A stretch of DNA of 64,000 bases from M3 sp045133615 (lineage in GTDB: Bacteria; Bacteroidota; Bacteroidia; Bacteroidales; Muribaculaceae). The stretch covers positions 16,333 through 80,332 of the forward strand of contig JBGUUQ010000148.1 in NCBI GenBank assembly GCA_045133615.1. The letters run 5' to 3'. Each line of letters begins with the position of its first letter. Position 1 is the first letter of the stretch. Positions 52,075 to 60,696 of the stretch are shown here, piece by piece. Made by a program: the position numbers and the translations under genes. The notes below the pieces were generated by a model. It saw only the letters and a list, made by a program, of their open reading frames with translations. It did not search any database and was not told where the DNA came from.

Positions 52075-54012
52075 GTGGACAATAATCAACCCGACATATT
52101 ATCAGATACCAAGAGATACCCGCTGTTGAGCACTATCGACAGTCCTGCCGACCTACGCAAGCTGCCGGTGGAGCGACTCAATGATGTGTGTGCCGAGATA
52201 CGGCGGTTTCTCATCGACTCTCTGTCGTCAAATCCGGGGCACTTTGCATCAAGCATGGGAGCAGTGGAACTTACGGTGGCTCTCCACTATGTGTTCGACA
52301 CGCCTTACGACCGCATAGTCTGGGATGTGGGGCACCAAGCCTACGGACATAAGATTCTCACCGGTCGTCGCGATGCATTTGCCACCAATCGTCGGCTCAA
52401 TGGTCTGAGCGGTTTTCCCAATCCTGCCGAAAGCCCTTACGACACTTTCACTGCCGGACATGCCTCAAACTCCATATCGGCGGCATTGGGCATGGCTGTG
52501 GCATCGGAAATGCAAGGTGACGATCCTCACCGCAATGTGGTGGCTGTGATTGGCGATGCCTCCATCAGCGGAGGACTGGCGTTTGAGGGCATCAACAATG
52601 CGGCTCATTCACGCAGCAATCTGCTCATAGTACTAAACGACAACGATATGTCGATCGACCACAATGTCGGGTCGCTAAACTCATATCTCGCCCATCTCAA
52701 CACGTCGCCCTCCTACAATGCCGTGCGCTACAAGACCTACAAGTTTTTGCGCAAGCTCCACCTCATATCTGACCGCCACCGAGGATTCATACTCCGGTTT
52801 CACAACAGCATCAAATCGCTGTTGATGCGCCAACAAAACATCTTCGAGGGGCTCAATGTGAGATATTTCGGACCGTTTGACGGCCACGACATCACACGCA
52901 TAGTCCGTGTGCTTCGCGACATAAAGAACATGGAAGGTCCGCGCATACTCCATCTGCGCACAGTGAAAGGGAAAGGATATGCCCCGGCGGAGAAAGACCC
53001 CGCCACATGGCATGCTCCCGGAAAATTCGACCCGATAACGGGTGAACGCCCCAAAGAAGAGTCGGAAGGCAAACCGGTCAAATATCAAGACGTGTTTGGC
53101 AACACGCTTTTGGAACTTGCCAAAGCAAACGATAAAATAGTAGGTATCACCGCCGCCATGCCGTCGGGCACCTCGATGAGCATTATGCAAGAAGCGATGC
53201 CCAAGCGAGTGTTTGATGTAGGTATTTCGGAAGGTCATGCAGTCACATTTGCCGGAGGACTTGCCAAAGATGGCATGCGCCCGTTCTGCGCCATCTATTC
53301 GTCATTCCTTCAGCGTGCCTACGACCATATAATCCACGATGTGGCGATACAGCATCTGCCCGTGACATTCTGCATCGACCGTGCAGGAATCGTAGGCGAA
53401 GACGGAGCCACCCACCACGGCATGTTCGACCTCAGCTACCTTCGCAGCATTCCCGGCATGACCATAGCATCACCTGCCGACGAAGCGACTTTGCGCCATC
53501 TGATGTACACCGCCCAGTCGGGCGATTTCGGACCATTTGCCATCAGATACCCTCGCGGCAAAGGGGAATGTGCCGACTGGCAAGTGCCTATGCACGCGCT
53601 ACCGATAGGTCGCGGACGCTGTTTGGCAAAAGGCACGGATGTAGCGGTGCTGTCAATCGGGTCGATTGCCTCACGAGTGAAAAAAGCAATCGAGAAAGCG
53701 TCGGCGCAAGGAGTCACGGCTGCGCACTACGACATGATATTCCTAAAACCGATAGACGAAACGATTTTATCGGAAGTAGCATCCATGAATGTTCCGATTA
53801 TCACGGTTGAAGACGGCACAATCAACGGCGGTCTCGGCAGCGCAGTGATGGAATGGATGAACGACCACTGTCATCATGCTATCGTGAAGCGCATCGGAGC
53901 GCCCGACAGCTTCATCGCTCAAGGAACAGTCAACGAGCTATACCACCTCTGCGGAATGGATGAAGATGCCATCTGCGAGGCTATCGTCAACGCTAAAACC
54001 GCAAAAGAATGA
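52075..54012 (+). CDS. dxs: 1-deoxy-D-xylulose-5-phosphate synthase, GTG start
   Basis: First enzyme of the MEP isoprenoid pathway, joining pyruvate and glyceraldehyde 3-phosphate with thiamine diphosphate. The 645-residue protein has the NPGHFASS histidine (His56), the ThDP-binding GDASISGGLAFEGINN motif (160-175), and the DRAGIVGEDGATHHG motif in the second half. The GTG start is directly upstream of the conserved N-terminus. Its stop overlaps the start of trkA by 4 bp. Confidence 0.95.
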   Translation: MDNNQPDILSDTKRYPLLSTIDSPADLRKLPVERLNDVCAEIRRFLIDSLSSNPGHFASSMGAVELTVALHYVFDTPYDRIVWDVGHQAYGHKILTGRRDAFATNRRLNGLSGFPNPAESPYDTFTAGHASNSISAALGMAVASEMQGDDPHRNVVAVIGDASISGGLAFEGINNAAHSRSNLLIVLNDNDMSIDHNVGSLNSYLAHLNTSPSYNAVRYKTYKFLRKLHLISDRHRGFILRFHNSIKSLLMRQQNIFEGLNVRYFGPFDGHDITRIVRVLRDIKNMEGPRILHLRTVKGKGYAPAEKDPATWHAPGKFDPITGERPKEESEGKPVKYQDVFGNTLLELAKANDKIVGITAAMPSGTSMSIMQEAMPKRVFDVGISEGHAVTFAGGLAKDGMRPFCAIYSSFLQRAYDHIIHDVAIQHLPVTFCIDRAGIVGEDGATHHGMFDLSYLRSIPGMTIASPADEATLRHLMYTAQSGDFGPFAIRYPRGKGECADWQVPMHALPIGRGRCLAKGTDVAVLSIGSIASRVKKAIEKASAQGVTAAHYDMIFLKPIDETILSEVASMNVPIITVEDGTINGGLGSAVMEWMNDHCHHAIVKRIGAPDSFIAQGTVNELYHLCGMDEDAICEAIVNAKTAKE

Positions 54013-55343
54013 AGATAGTTATAGCCGGCAGCGGAGAAGTCGGTACACACTTGGCTAAACTTCTATCAAAGGAGAAGCAGGATATCATACTTATCGACCT
54101 CAACGCCGAGAAACTTGCCAATATCGATGCCAACTACAACCTCATGACGCATCAAGGCAGTCCGGTGTCGTTTCAGACACTGCGAGAGGCCGGCGTGGAA
54201 CATTGCGACCTGTTTATCGCCGTAACGCCCTACGAGACAGCAAACGTCACGGCATGTGCCATTGCCAAAAGTCTCGGCGCACAGAAAACGGTGGCACGCA
54301 TCGACAACTATGAGTTCATGAGCGATAGAAACAGTGATTTTTTCACCCACATAGGTGTCGACTTCCTCATATATCCGGAATATCTTGCCGCAAAAGAGAT
54401 AGTCACGGCATTGGAGCGTTCGTGGGTACGCCATTGGTTTGAACTACATCACGGAGAACTTATTCTCGTGGGTATAAAAATCCGCGACAATGCAGCCATC
54501 GTAGGCAAACAGCTCAAAAATCTCGCATCGGCCCAACACGCATTCCACGTATCGGCCATAAAACGCCATCACGAGACCATCATCCCTCGAGGCGACGACC
54601 GCATATTCGTCAACGACATCTTGTATTTCACTGTCACCCGCGACCATGTGAACGACCTGCTCGAAATATGCGGAAAGACCGACCAACGTATCCGCAAAAT
54701 TCTGATAATGGGCGCCAGCCGAATCGCTATACGTCTTGCAGCGCTTGCCGGCGATGCCTACAATATTAAAATCATCGACAACGACCGGGAGAAGAGCTTG
54801 CACCTTCCCGAAAAATGCCCCAACTGCGAAATAGTGTGCGGAGACGGACGCGACATTGAAATCCTCCAAGAGGAAGGCATCGGGGATATAGATGCTTTTA
54901 TTGCCCTTAGCGACAGTTCAGAGACCAACATACTCTCCTGCCTCACCGCAAAAGAATTCGGCGTCGGGAAAACGATAGCCGAGGTGGAGGACATCCAATT
55001 TATCTCCGAAGCCGAAAATCTCAATATCGGCACTATCATCAACAAAAAATTGCTCGCATCAAGCAAGATATTCCAAATACTGCTCGATGCCGATGTCAAT
55101 TCGTCAAAATGCATGGCACTTGCCGATGCCGAAGTTGCAGAAATCGAGGTAAAGCCGAAATCGAAAATCACCAAAGGCGCTGTAAAAGACCTAACCCTCT
55201 CGCGCGACATGACTATTGCCGGACTGATACGCGATGGCAAGGGCATGCTTGTGAACGGCAACACGGTGATTCAAGCGGGCGACCACGTTGTCGTGTTCTG
55301 TCTCTCCGGAGCAATCCACAAGATAGAAAAATTGTTCAACTAA
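54009..55343 (+). CDS. trkA: Potassium uptake regulator TrkA, two RCK units
   Basis: Cytosolic NAD-binding regulator of 444 residues with two tandem RCK_N/RCK_C units. The first is IAGSGEVGTHLAKLL (about 4-18) and the second IMGASRIAIRLA (about 232-245). This doubled form is the E. coli type, unlike the single-unit regulator at 22.6 kb. It overlaps dxs by 4 bp and precedes the matching TrkH by 14 bp. Confidence 0.93.
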   Translation: MKIVIAGSGEVGTHLAKLLSKEKQDIILIDLNAEKLANIDANYNLMTHQGSPVSFQTLREAGVEHCDLFIAVTPYETANVTACAIAKSLGAQKTVARIDNYEFMSDRNSDFFTHIGVDFLIYPEYLAAKEIVTALERSWVRHWFELHHGELILVGIKIRDNAAIVGKQLKNLASAQHAFHVSAIKRHHETIIPRGDDRIFVNDILYFTVTRDHVNDLLEICGKTDQRIRKILIMGASRIAIRLAALAGDAYNIKIIDNDREKSLHLPEKCPNCEIVCGDGRDIEILQEEGIGDIDAFIALSDSSETNILSCLTAKEFGVGKTIAEVEDIQFISEAENLNIGTIINKKLLASSKIFQILLDADVNSSKCMALADAEVAEIEVKPKSKITKGAVKDLTLSRDMTIAGLIRDGKGMLVNGNTVIQAGDHVVVFCLSGAIHKIEKLFN

Positions 55344-55357
55344 GCCGGCTATTAACG

Positions 55358-56833
55358 ATGGCATTCATCACCCGCTCCAATATCAACTTCCCCATAGTGC
55401 TTCGCGTCATCGGATGGCTTCTGATGATTGAGGCTGCGTTTATGCTTATCCCACTAATCACGGCGATAGTCTACAATGAGTGTGAAATCTCGGCCTTTGC
55501 CATCGCAATAGGCATTACTGCCGCTGCCGGTGGCTTAATAACCACATGCATCCGCCCCTCTCACAACAATATGGCGAAACGCGAAGCATTCCTGCTGACA
55601 GCCTCCGTTTGGGTAGTATTCTCTATATTCGGCATGCTTCCGTTCATCATATCGCCTATGTCGCTATCGATAACCGATGCGTTCTTCGAGTCGATGTCGG
55701 GGTTTACCGCCACAGGTTCAACAATCATAACCGATGTGGAAGCCACTCCACACAGCATCCTCATTTGGCGAAGTCTGATGCAATGGATAGGAGGAATGGG
55801 AATAATTCTTTTCACCCTTGCCGTAATACCGATGCTAAATCATTCCGGCGGTATGCAGATGTTCAAAGCCGAGGTACCCGGCATCACGCACGATAAAATA
55901 CGCCCGCGAGTAAGCCAAACCGCCAAACGCCTATGGTTGGTGTATATCGCACTGTCCTTTGCCCTCTGCCTGCTGCTTTGGCTTGGTCCGATGAATCTCT
56001 TCGACAGTATCTGCCACATGATGACAACAATATCTACCGGCGGATTCAGTACCCGCAATGCATCAATATCGGCATGGGATTCATCCTACGTAAACATTGT
56101 AATAGCAATATTCATGTTCCTTGGCGGAGTAAACTTCACCCTACTCTATCGAGCTTCGACCGGCAACTTCCGTAGCCTGTGGGAGAACGATACTTTTCAC
56201 ACATTCCTCCGCACAATATTTATCGTATATATCATTTTGGCAGCAACAATCGCCATCAATGGTCAAGCAGCCTCAATCGCTGATATTACAATCTCCCCCC
56301 TCTTTCAGACCATATCCATGATATCTTCCACGGCATATATCGGTCCCGGCTTCACCTCTTGGGGACCATTTGCAATATCGCTGTTGTTTATACTCATGTT
56401 TTTCGGCGGGTGTGCAGGCTCCACCGCAGGCGGTGCGAAAATCGACCGACTGTTGCATTTATTGAAAAACACACGCAATGAGCTGCATCGCACAATGCAC
56501 CCAAACACCATCTTAGCCGTACGCATCAACGGCAAAGTAATTCCGGCAGAAATCACGTCAAAAGTCATCACATTTCTCTGCATCTATGTAATGACAATCA
56601 TCGTAGGCTGCATTATCCTAACGACAATGCACATCTCCTTGACTGAAGCCTTTGTCTACTCATTTTCATGCGTGAGCAACACCGGACTGGATGCACACGT
56701 ATATGGATTTGATTGCACATACGCCACCATCCCGAATATCGGCAAGTGGATAATGTCACTATTGATGATGACCGGTCGTCTCGAACTGTTCACCGTTCTC
56801 ATCCTATTCACCCCCGGCTTCTGGAAAAAATAA
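55358..56833 (+). CDS. trkH: Potassium transporter TrkH
   Basis: Inner-membrane K+ pore subunit of 491 residues with four pore repeats: GFTATGST, STGGFST, YIGPGFTSWG and SNTGLDAH. The start at MAFITRSNINF follows the trkA stop by 14 bp. An in-frame extension back to 55109 would lie inside trkA and lacks membrane character. Together with trkA it forms a second, differently built potassium system in the window. Confidence 0.92.
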   Translation: MAFITRSNINFPIVLRVIGWLLMIEAAFMLIPLITAIVYNECEISAFAIAIGITAAAGGLITTCIRPSHNNMAKREAFLLTASVWVVFSIFGMLPFIISPMSLSITDAFFESMSGFTATGSTIITDVEATPHSILIWRSLMQWIGGMGIILFTLAVIPMLNHSGGMQMFKAEVPGITHDKIRPRVSQTAKRLWLVYIALSFALCLLLWLGPMNLFDSICHMMTTISTGGFSTRNASISAWDSSYVNIVIAIFMFLGGVNFTLLYRASTGNFRSLWENDTFHTFLRTIFIVYIILAATIAINGQAASIADITISPLFQTISMISSTAYIGPGFTSWGPFAISLLFILMFFGGCAGSTAGGAKIDRLLHLLKNTRNELHRTMHPNTILAVRINGKVIPAEITSKVITFLCIYVMTIIVGCIILTTMHISLTEAFVYSFSCVSNTGLDAHVYGFDCTYATIPNIGKWIMSLLMMTGRLELFTVLILFTPGFWKK

Positions 56834-56858
56834 AAATTGAAAAATTTACGCCAAAAAG

Positions 56859-56890
56859 TTTGCACAACTCAATAATAGTCCCTATCTTTG
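56859..56890 (+). promoter_or_regulatory. Promoter of tRNA-Met (-33 and -7)
   Basis: TTTG at 56859-56862 and TATCTTTG at 56883-56890 are 20 bp apart. Initiation falls a few bases before the tRNA. Confidence 0.7.
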
Positions 56891-56902
56891 CACTCGCAAA
56901 AC

Positions 56903-56976
56903 GGCGGGATAGCTCAGTTGGTTAGAGCGTCGGATTCATAACCCGGAGGTCTCGAGTTCAATTCTCGATCCCGCTA
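56903..56976 (+). tRNA. tRNA with CAT anticodon (Met type)
   Basis: A complete 74-base cloverleaf: acceptor GGCGGGA with TCCCGCT, D-stem GCTC/GAGC, anticodon loop TTCATAA with CAT, T-stem TCGAG/CTCGA around TTCAATT. No CCA is encoded. The anticodon stem has an A-C mismatch at the pair next to the loop and a T-G pair at the outer end. Elongator methionine is most likely; the ileucine-type CAT tRNA cannot be excluded without comparing identity elements. Confidence 0.9.
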
Positions 56977-56983
56977 CCCACCC

Positions 56984-57010
56984 AAGGAAGCTTTTTAGCT
57001 TCCTTTTTTG
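56984..57010 (+). terminator. Terminator of the tRNA gene
   Basis: AAGGAAGCT pairs with AGCTTCCTT around a TTTT loop, followed by a T-run. Confidence 0.85.
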
Positions 57011-57054
57011 TTTCTACACCATAAGCCGATACCGGTGTATAGTATAGATAAACA

Positions 57055-57090
57055 AAACGCGGCGCAACCAGGAATGATTGCGCCGTGTTT
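57055..57090 (-). terminator. Terminator after glyA
   Basis: A 13-bp arm (AAACGCGGCGCAA) pairs with TTGCGCCGTGTTT, with one G-T pair, around a ten-base loop, 20 bp downstream of glyA on the minus strand. Confidence 0.75.
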
Positions 57091-57110
57091 GATTTTTTAG
57101 ATTTATTCGA

Positions 57111-58391
57111 TTAATATGCGAACATGGGGTAGCCGTCCATGATGCTGTTAACTTTTTCACGGACTGATGCAATAATTTTGCTGTCTTCGGGATTAGAAAG
57201 TACGGTATCAATCATTTCTACAATCTCACCCATGAGCTCTTCTTTAGCGCCACGAGTTGTGATAGCAGCTGTACCAAGACGAATTCCTGAAGTGAGGAAC
57301 GGGCTGCGAGAATCGAAAGGTACCATATTCTTATTGGCAGTAATGTCGGCTTCTACAAGAACCTTTTCTGCTACCTTACCGGTAAGTTCGGGGAACTTGG
57401 TGCGGAGGTCGACAAGCATACAGTGGTTGTCGGTTCCACCGGAAATAATCTTATAGCCTTTGTCGACAAGTGCTTGAGCCATTACTGCGGCATTCTTCTT
57501 GACTTGCTTCTGATAGTCGATATATGAAGGTTGGAGAGCTTCGCCGAATGCCACTGCTTTGGCAGCCACCACATGTTCAAGCGGTCCGCCTTGTACGCCG
57601 GGGAACACGGCTGAATCCAACAACGACGACATCATGCGAGTCACACCCTTCGGAGTTTTCTTTCCCCAAGGATTTTCAAAATCCTTACCAAGGAGAATAA
57701 TACCGCCACGCGGACCACGGAGTGTCTTATGAGTGGTAGAAGTCACGATATGAGCATATTTCACCGGGTTTTCAAGAAGACCGGCAGCAATAAGTCCTGC
57801 GGGGTGAGCCATATCAATCATAAGCATTGCTCCGATTTCATCGGCAAGACGACGCATACGGGCATAGTCCCATTCGCGAGAATAAGCACTTGCTCCTCCG
57901 ACAATGAGTTTCGGACGTTCGCGACGTGCCACTTCTTCCATTTGGTCATAATCAACGAGTCCGGTTTCTTCTTTCACATTGTATTCCAAAGCCTGGAACA
58001 TGAGTCCGGAGAAATTAACGGGACTTCCATGAGAAAGGTGACCTCCATGAGCGAGATTCAAACCGAGGAACTTGTCGCCGGGCTTCAAACATGCCATGAA
58101 TACAGCCATGTTGGCCTGTGCTCCGGAGTGGGGTTGCACATTGGCATATTCAGCACCGAAGATTTGCTTCAAACGGTCTATTGCAAGTTGCTCAGCTTCA
58201 TCTACCACCTGACAACCACCATAATAGCGATGTCCGGGATAGCCTTCGGCATACTTGTTGGTCAAGCAAGAACCCATAGCCTGCATCACTTGGTCGCTGA
58301 CGAAGTTTTCAGAGGCGATAAGCTCAATGCCATGTTTCTGACGCTGATGTTCACGCTCGATGATGTCAAAAATCTTGTTGTCTCTTTCCAT
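57111..58391 (-). CDS. glyA: Serine hydroxymethyltransferase
   Basis: PLP enzyme converting serine and tetrahydrofolate to glycine and 5,10-methylene-THF, the main one-carbon source. The 426-residue protein holds the PLP lysine in TSTTHKTLRGPRGG (Lys222), the SENF substrate motif near the N-terminus and YAEGYPGHRYYGG. No promoter box lies between it and the flavin reductase gene 29 bp upstream, so it is likely the last gene of the pyr cluster. Confidence 0.95.
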   Translation of the reverse strand: MERDNKIFDIIEREHQRQKHGIELIASENFVSDQVMQAMGSCLTNKYAEGYPGHRYYGGCQVVDEAEQLAIDRLKQIFGAEYANVQPHSGAQANMAVFMACLKPGDKFLGLNLAHGGHLSHGSPVNFSGLMFQALEYNVKEETGLVDYDQMEEVARRERPKLIVGGASAYSREWDYARMRRLADEIGAMLMIDMAHPAGLIAAGLLENPVKYAHIVTSTTHKTLRGPRGGIILLGKDFENPWGKKTPKGVTRMMSSLLDSAVFPGVQGGPLEHVVAAKAVAFGEALQPSYIDYQKQVKKNAAVMAQALVDKGYKIISGGTDNHCMLVDLRTKFPELTGKVAEKVLVEADITANKNMVPFDSRSPFLTSGIRLGTAAITTRGAKEELMGEIVEMIDTVLSNPEDSKIIASVREKVNSIMDGYPMFAY

Positions 58392-58420
58392 TTCTTAATT
58401 TTAATATATTGATTTATAGA

Positions 58421-58987
58421 TTATTTCTTTTTCTTTACTGTCCAGCCGAATTGACCTATTTTCTCTCCGCCGACAAAGTATCCACCGTGGATATACGAAA
58501 TCAGGCCTGATGCGGCAAGATCAAACGCCCCTGTTTCTGCATCAAAATACTTTTCATCGGCAAGCACATTGACCACATCGGCGATAAACATATCATGACT
58601 GCCGAGTCTTACTATCTCTTTGACTCTACATTCTATACTCAGTGGAGACTCTTCAATATAAGGCGAGGCTACTTTCTCTCCTTTTTTTGCAGTAAGACCG
58701 GTTTCTTTCCATTTATCGAAATCCGCACCCGAACGAACTCCCGCCCAATCCGTTGCACGCGCCATATCAGCTGTGGTGAGATTGATGGTAAATTCCATGT
58801 TGCGCTTGATTATGTCGTAACTATGGCGTTCAGGACGCACGGATATATAGCACATCGGCGGATTGGAACAAATAGTGCCTGTCCATGCCACCGTAAGCAT
58901 ATTATATTCTTCGGGCGAAGCTCCGCAACTCACCAACACGGCGGGAAGCGGATAGATCATTGTGCCCGGTTTCCAACTCTGTTTCAT
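58421..58987 (-). CDS. Flavin reductase-like FMN-binding protein
   Basis: The 188-residue protein resembles the flavin reductase (FMN-binding split-barrel) family: WKPGTMIYPLPAVLVSCG, NMLTVAWTGTICSNPPM and ISVRPERHSYDIIKRN are typical phosphate- and isoalloxazine-binding segments. Partner enzyme and substrate are unknown. It follows pyrI by 2 bp, so the gene is co-transcribed with pyrimidine genes, for no evident biochemical reason. Confidence 0.85.
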   Translation of the reverse strand: MKQSWKPGTMIYPLPAVLVSCGASPEEYNMLTVAWTGTICSNPPMCYISVRPERHSYDIIKRNMEFTINLTTADMARATDWAGVRSGADFDKWKETGLTAKKGEKVASPYIEESPLSIECRVKEIVRLGSHDMFIADVVNVLADEKYFDAETGAFDLAASGLISYIHGGYFVGGEKIGQFGWTVKKKK

Positions 58988-58989
58988 AT

Positions 58990-59448
58990 TTAATCTATCT
59001 GGGCTTTATCGCTTGTCACAGCATGACCGCAATAATGACAGCGAATAGTCACATTCTCACGATCAATAACCTCAAATCGGGTTTTCATCGGCTCGTTGTT
59101 GGTTATACATTTGGGATTCCCGCAGCGAACGATTCCAACGATTGTGTCGGGAAGCACCACCGAGCGCTTTTCCACCACTTCAAAATCGCGAATGATGTTG
59201 ACTTTTGCACACGGGGCAATCAATGCGATACGATTGAGCGTGGATTCGGGAAATTCAACATCGGCAACTTTTATGATGCCTTTAGTGCCAAGTTTTCCGC
59301 TCGACAGATTATTTCCTATGGTCACATGAGTATCAAGCGATTCTATACCAAGAATTTTCACCGCTTTAAAGAGTGCCGACGAAGGGATATGGTCGATAAC
59401 CGTACCGTTTTGCAAAGCGGCTACGGCAAGTTCTTTTTTTGATGTCAT
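58990..59448 (-). CDS. pyrI: Aspartate carbamoyltransferase regulatory chain
   Basis: Allosteric subunit that binds nucleotides and joins PyrB trimers. The 152-residue length is normal. The C-terminal zinc site has four cysteines (Cys109, Cys114, Cys137, Cys140). The N-terminal nucleotide-binding domain includes GNNLSSGKLGTKGIIK. Its ATG overlaps the pyrB stop by 4 bp, typical of the pyrBI pair. Confidence 0.95.
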   Translation of the reverse strand: MTSKKELAVAALQNGTVIDHIPSSALFKAVKILGIESLDTHVTIGNNLSSGKLGTKGIIKVADVEFPESTLNRIALIAPCAKVNIIRDFEVVEKRSVVLPDTIVGIVRCGNPKCITNNEPMKTRFEVIDRENVTIRCHYCGHAVTSDKAQID

Positions 59449-60377
59449 GACTTAGCTTCTTTAAGAATATCAATACCGAGCGCACGGCAGATGATTGCCT
59501 GGCGGGCATATAGTCCGTTTTGCGCTTGTTGGAAATAATATGCCTTGGGGTTTTCATCGACATCTTGGTCGATTTCGTTTACACGAGGCAGCGGATGCAA
59601 TATTCGCAGATTATCGCGCGAATCATCGAGCATTGCGTTGTGAAGGGTGTAAAGATCTTTCACTCGCTCGTATTCCATAATGTCGGTAAATCGTTCGCGC
59701 TGTACACGTGTCATATAAATAATATCCGACGAGTTGATTACTTCGGGAGAGAAATCGGTATGCTCCTTGTATCGGATACCGTTTTTATCGCAAAACTCTT
59801 TGTATTCCTGAGGCATGCGGAGCTCTTCGCAAGCAACGAAATTAAACGTCGGATTGAAATACTTCATCGCCATAAGCAATGAATGAACCGTACGGCCGTA
59901 TTTCAAATCTCCCACCATCGTAATGGTGAGGTCGTCCAATTTTCCTTGAGTTTTGTAGATGGAATAAAGGTCGAGCATTGTCTGCGACGGATGCTGGTTG
60001 GCTCCATCGCCGGCATTTACCACCGGCACGTCTGTCACTTCCGTGGCATATCGCGCCGCACCTTCAAGATAGTGTCGCATGATGATAAGATCAACGTAAT
60101 TGCTCACCATCTTGATTGTGTCTTTAAGGGTCTCCCCTTTCGACGAACTGGTAGTACTTGCATCAGAGAAACCGATGACTCTACCTCCCAAGCGGTTTAC
60201 CGCTGTCTCAAAACTCAATCGTGTACGGGTCGACGGCTCAAAAAAGAGCGTAGCCACTACCTTTCCGTCAAGAATCTTGTGATTGGGCTTTTCTTCAAAA
60301 TACCGTGCCACCTCAAGCAATTTCAATATTTCCTCTTTGGAAATATCGGAGATGGAAACAAGACTGTTGCTATTCAT
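59445..60377 (-). CDS. pyrB: Aspartate carbamoyltransferase catalytic chain
   Basis: Catalyses the committed pyrimidine step, joining carbamoyl phosphate to aspartate. The 310-residue protein has the carbamoyl-phosphate site FFEPSTRTRLSFETA (45-59) and the HPLPRVNEID aspartate loop. With PyrI it forms the regulated dodecamer. The transcript begins about 170 bases upstream and carries a leader peptide and terminator hairpin (next entries). Confidence 0.96.
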   Translation of the reverse strand: MNSNSLVSISDISKEEILKLLEVARYFEEKPNHKILDGKVVATLFFEPSTRTRLSFETAVNRLGGRVIGFSDASTTSSSKGETLKDTIKMVSNYVDLIIMRHYLEGAARYATEVTDVPVVNAGDGANQHPSQTMLDLYSIYKTQGKLDDLTITMVGDLKYGRTVHSLLMAMKYFNPTFNFVACEELRMPQEYKEFCDKNGIRYKEHTDFSPEVINSSDIIYMTRVQRERFTDIMEYERVKDLYTLHNAMLDDSRDNLRILHPLPRVNEIDQDVDENPKAYYFQQAQNGLYARQAIICRALGIDILKEAKS

Positions 60378-60424
60378 TGAAACTGTGATTGAAATAACGT
60401 TGACTTATTCAAATATTCTGATAC

Positions 60425-60463
60425 AAAAAAAGCCACTCGCGACCACTGCGTCTCGAAAGGCTT
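60425..60463 (-). terminator. Intrinsic terminator in the pyrB leader (candidate attenuator)
   Basis: On the minus strand AAGCC (60463-60459) and GGCTT (60434-60430) close a 34-base hairpin whose upper part pairs partly (TCG/CGA region). It is followed by seven T residues, all before the pyrB ATG. RNA polymerase would stop here unless the hairpin is prevented from forming. Confidence 0.65.
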
Positions 60464-60547
60464 CTACACATCTACACCATAATAAACCGGAACACGTCGC
60501 ATGCGCTCCATCGGCTCTCGGCTTATATGTATCGGTGAGCATTTCAT
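60464..60547 (-). CDS. Putative pyrB leader peptide
   Basis: A 27-codon frame starts 18 bases after the -7 box (ATG at 60547) and ends with TAG directly at the base of the terminator hairpin. The peptide reads MKCSPIHISREPMERMRR, then VPVYYGVDV. Its last codons are U-rich in RNA. Placement of start, stop and hairpin copies the logic of enterobacterial pyrBI attenuation, where a ribosome close behind polymerase disrupts the hairpin when UTP is low. Sequence similarity to the enterobacterial peptide is not visible. It could be a chance frame. Confidence 0.5.
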   Translation of the reverse strand: MKCSPIHISREPMERMRRVPVYYGVDV

Positions 60548-60557
60548 ATCTACGATG

Positions 60558-60565
60558 CAAAGGTA
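60558..60565 (-). promoter_or_regulatory. -7 promoter box of the pyrB operon
   Basis: Minus-strand TACCTTTG gives a leader of about 170 bases before pyrB, long for this organism's promoters. Confidence 0.65.
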
Positions 60566-60657
60566 GTGAAAGCATCAATCAAAAACAAGCTAACCGCCAT
60601 AAAATTTTTCACCCTCAAAATTTTATCCCATACTATCCGAGTATATTGTTTTTTATC

Positions 60658-60665
60658 TAAATTTG
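60658..60665 (+). promoter_or_regulatory. -7 promoter box of the nitroreductase gene
   Basis: TAAATTTG matches TAnnTTTG, 32 bp before the ATG. Confidence 0.6.
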
Positions 60666-60696
60666 TAGGTAAATAATCATATAATCAATATCTGTT

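Noticed and set aside
55109..55357. In-frame upstream extension of trkH
   Set aside because: It would lie inside trkA and encodes no membrane-like sequence.
58392..58420. Separate promoter or riboswitch for glyA
   Set aside because: The gap is too short and shows no TAnnTTTG box or structure.
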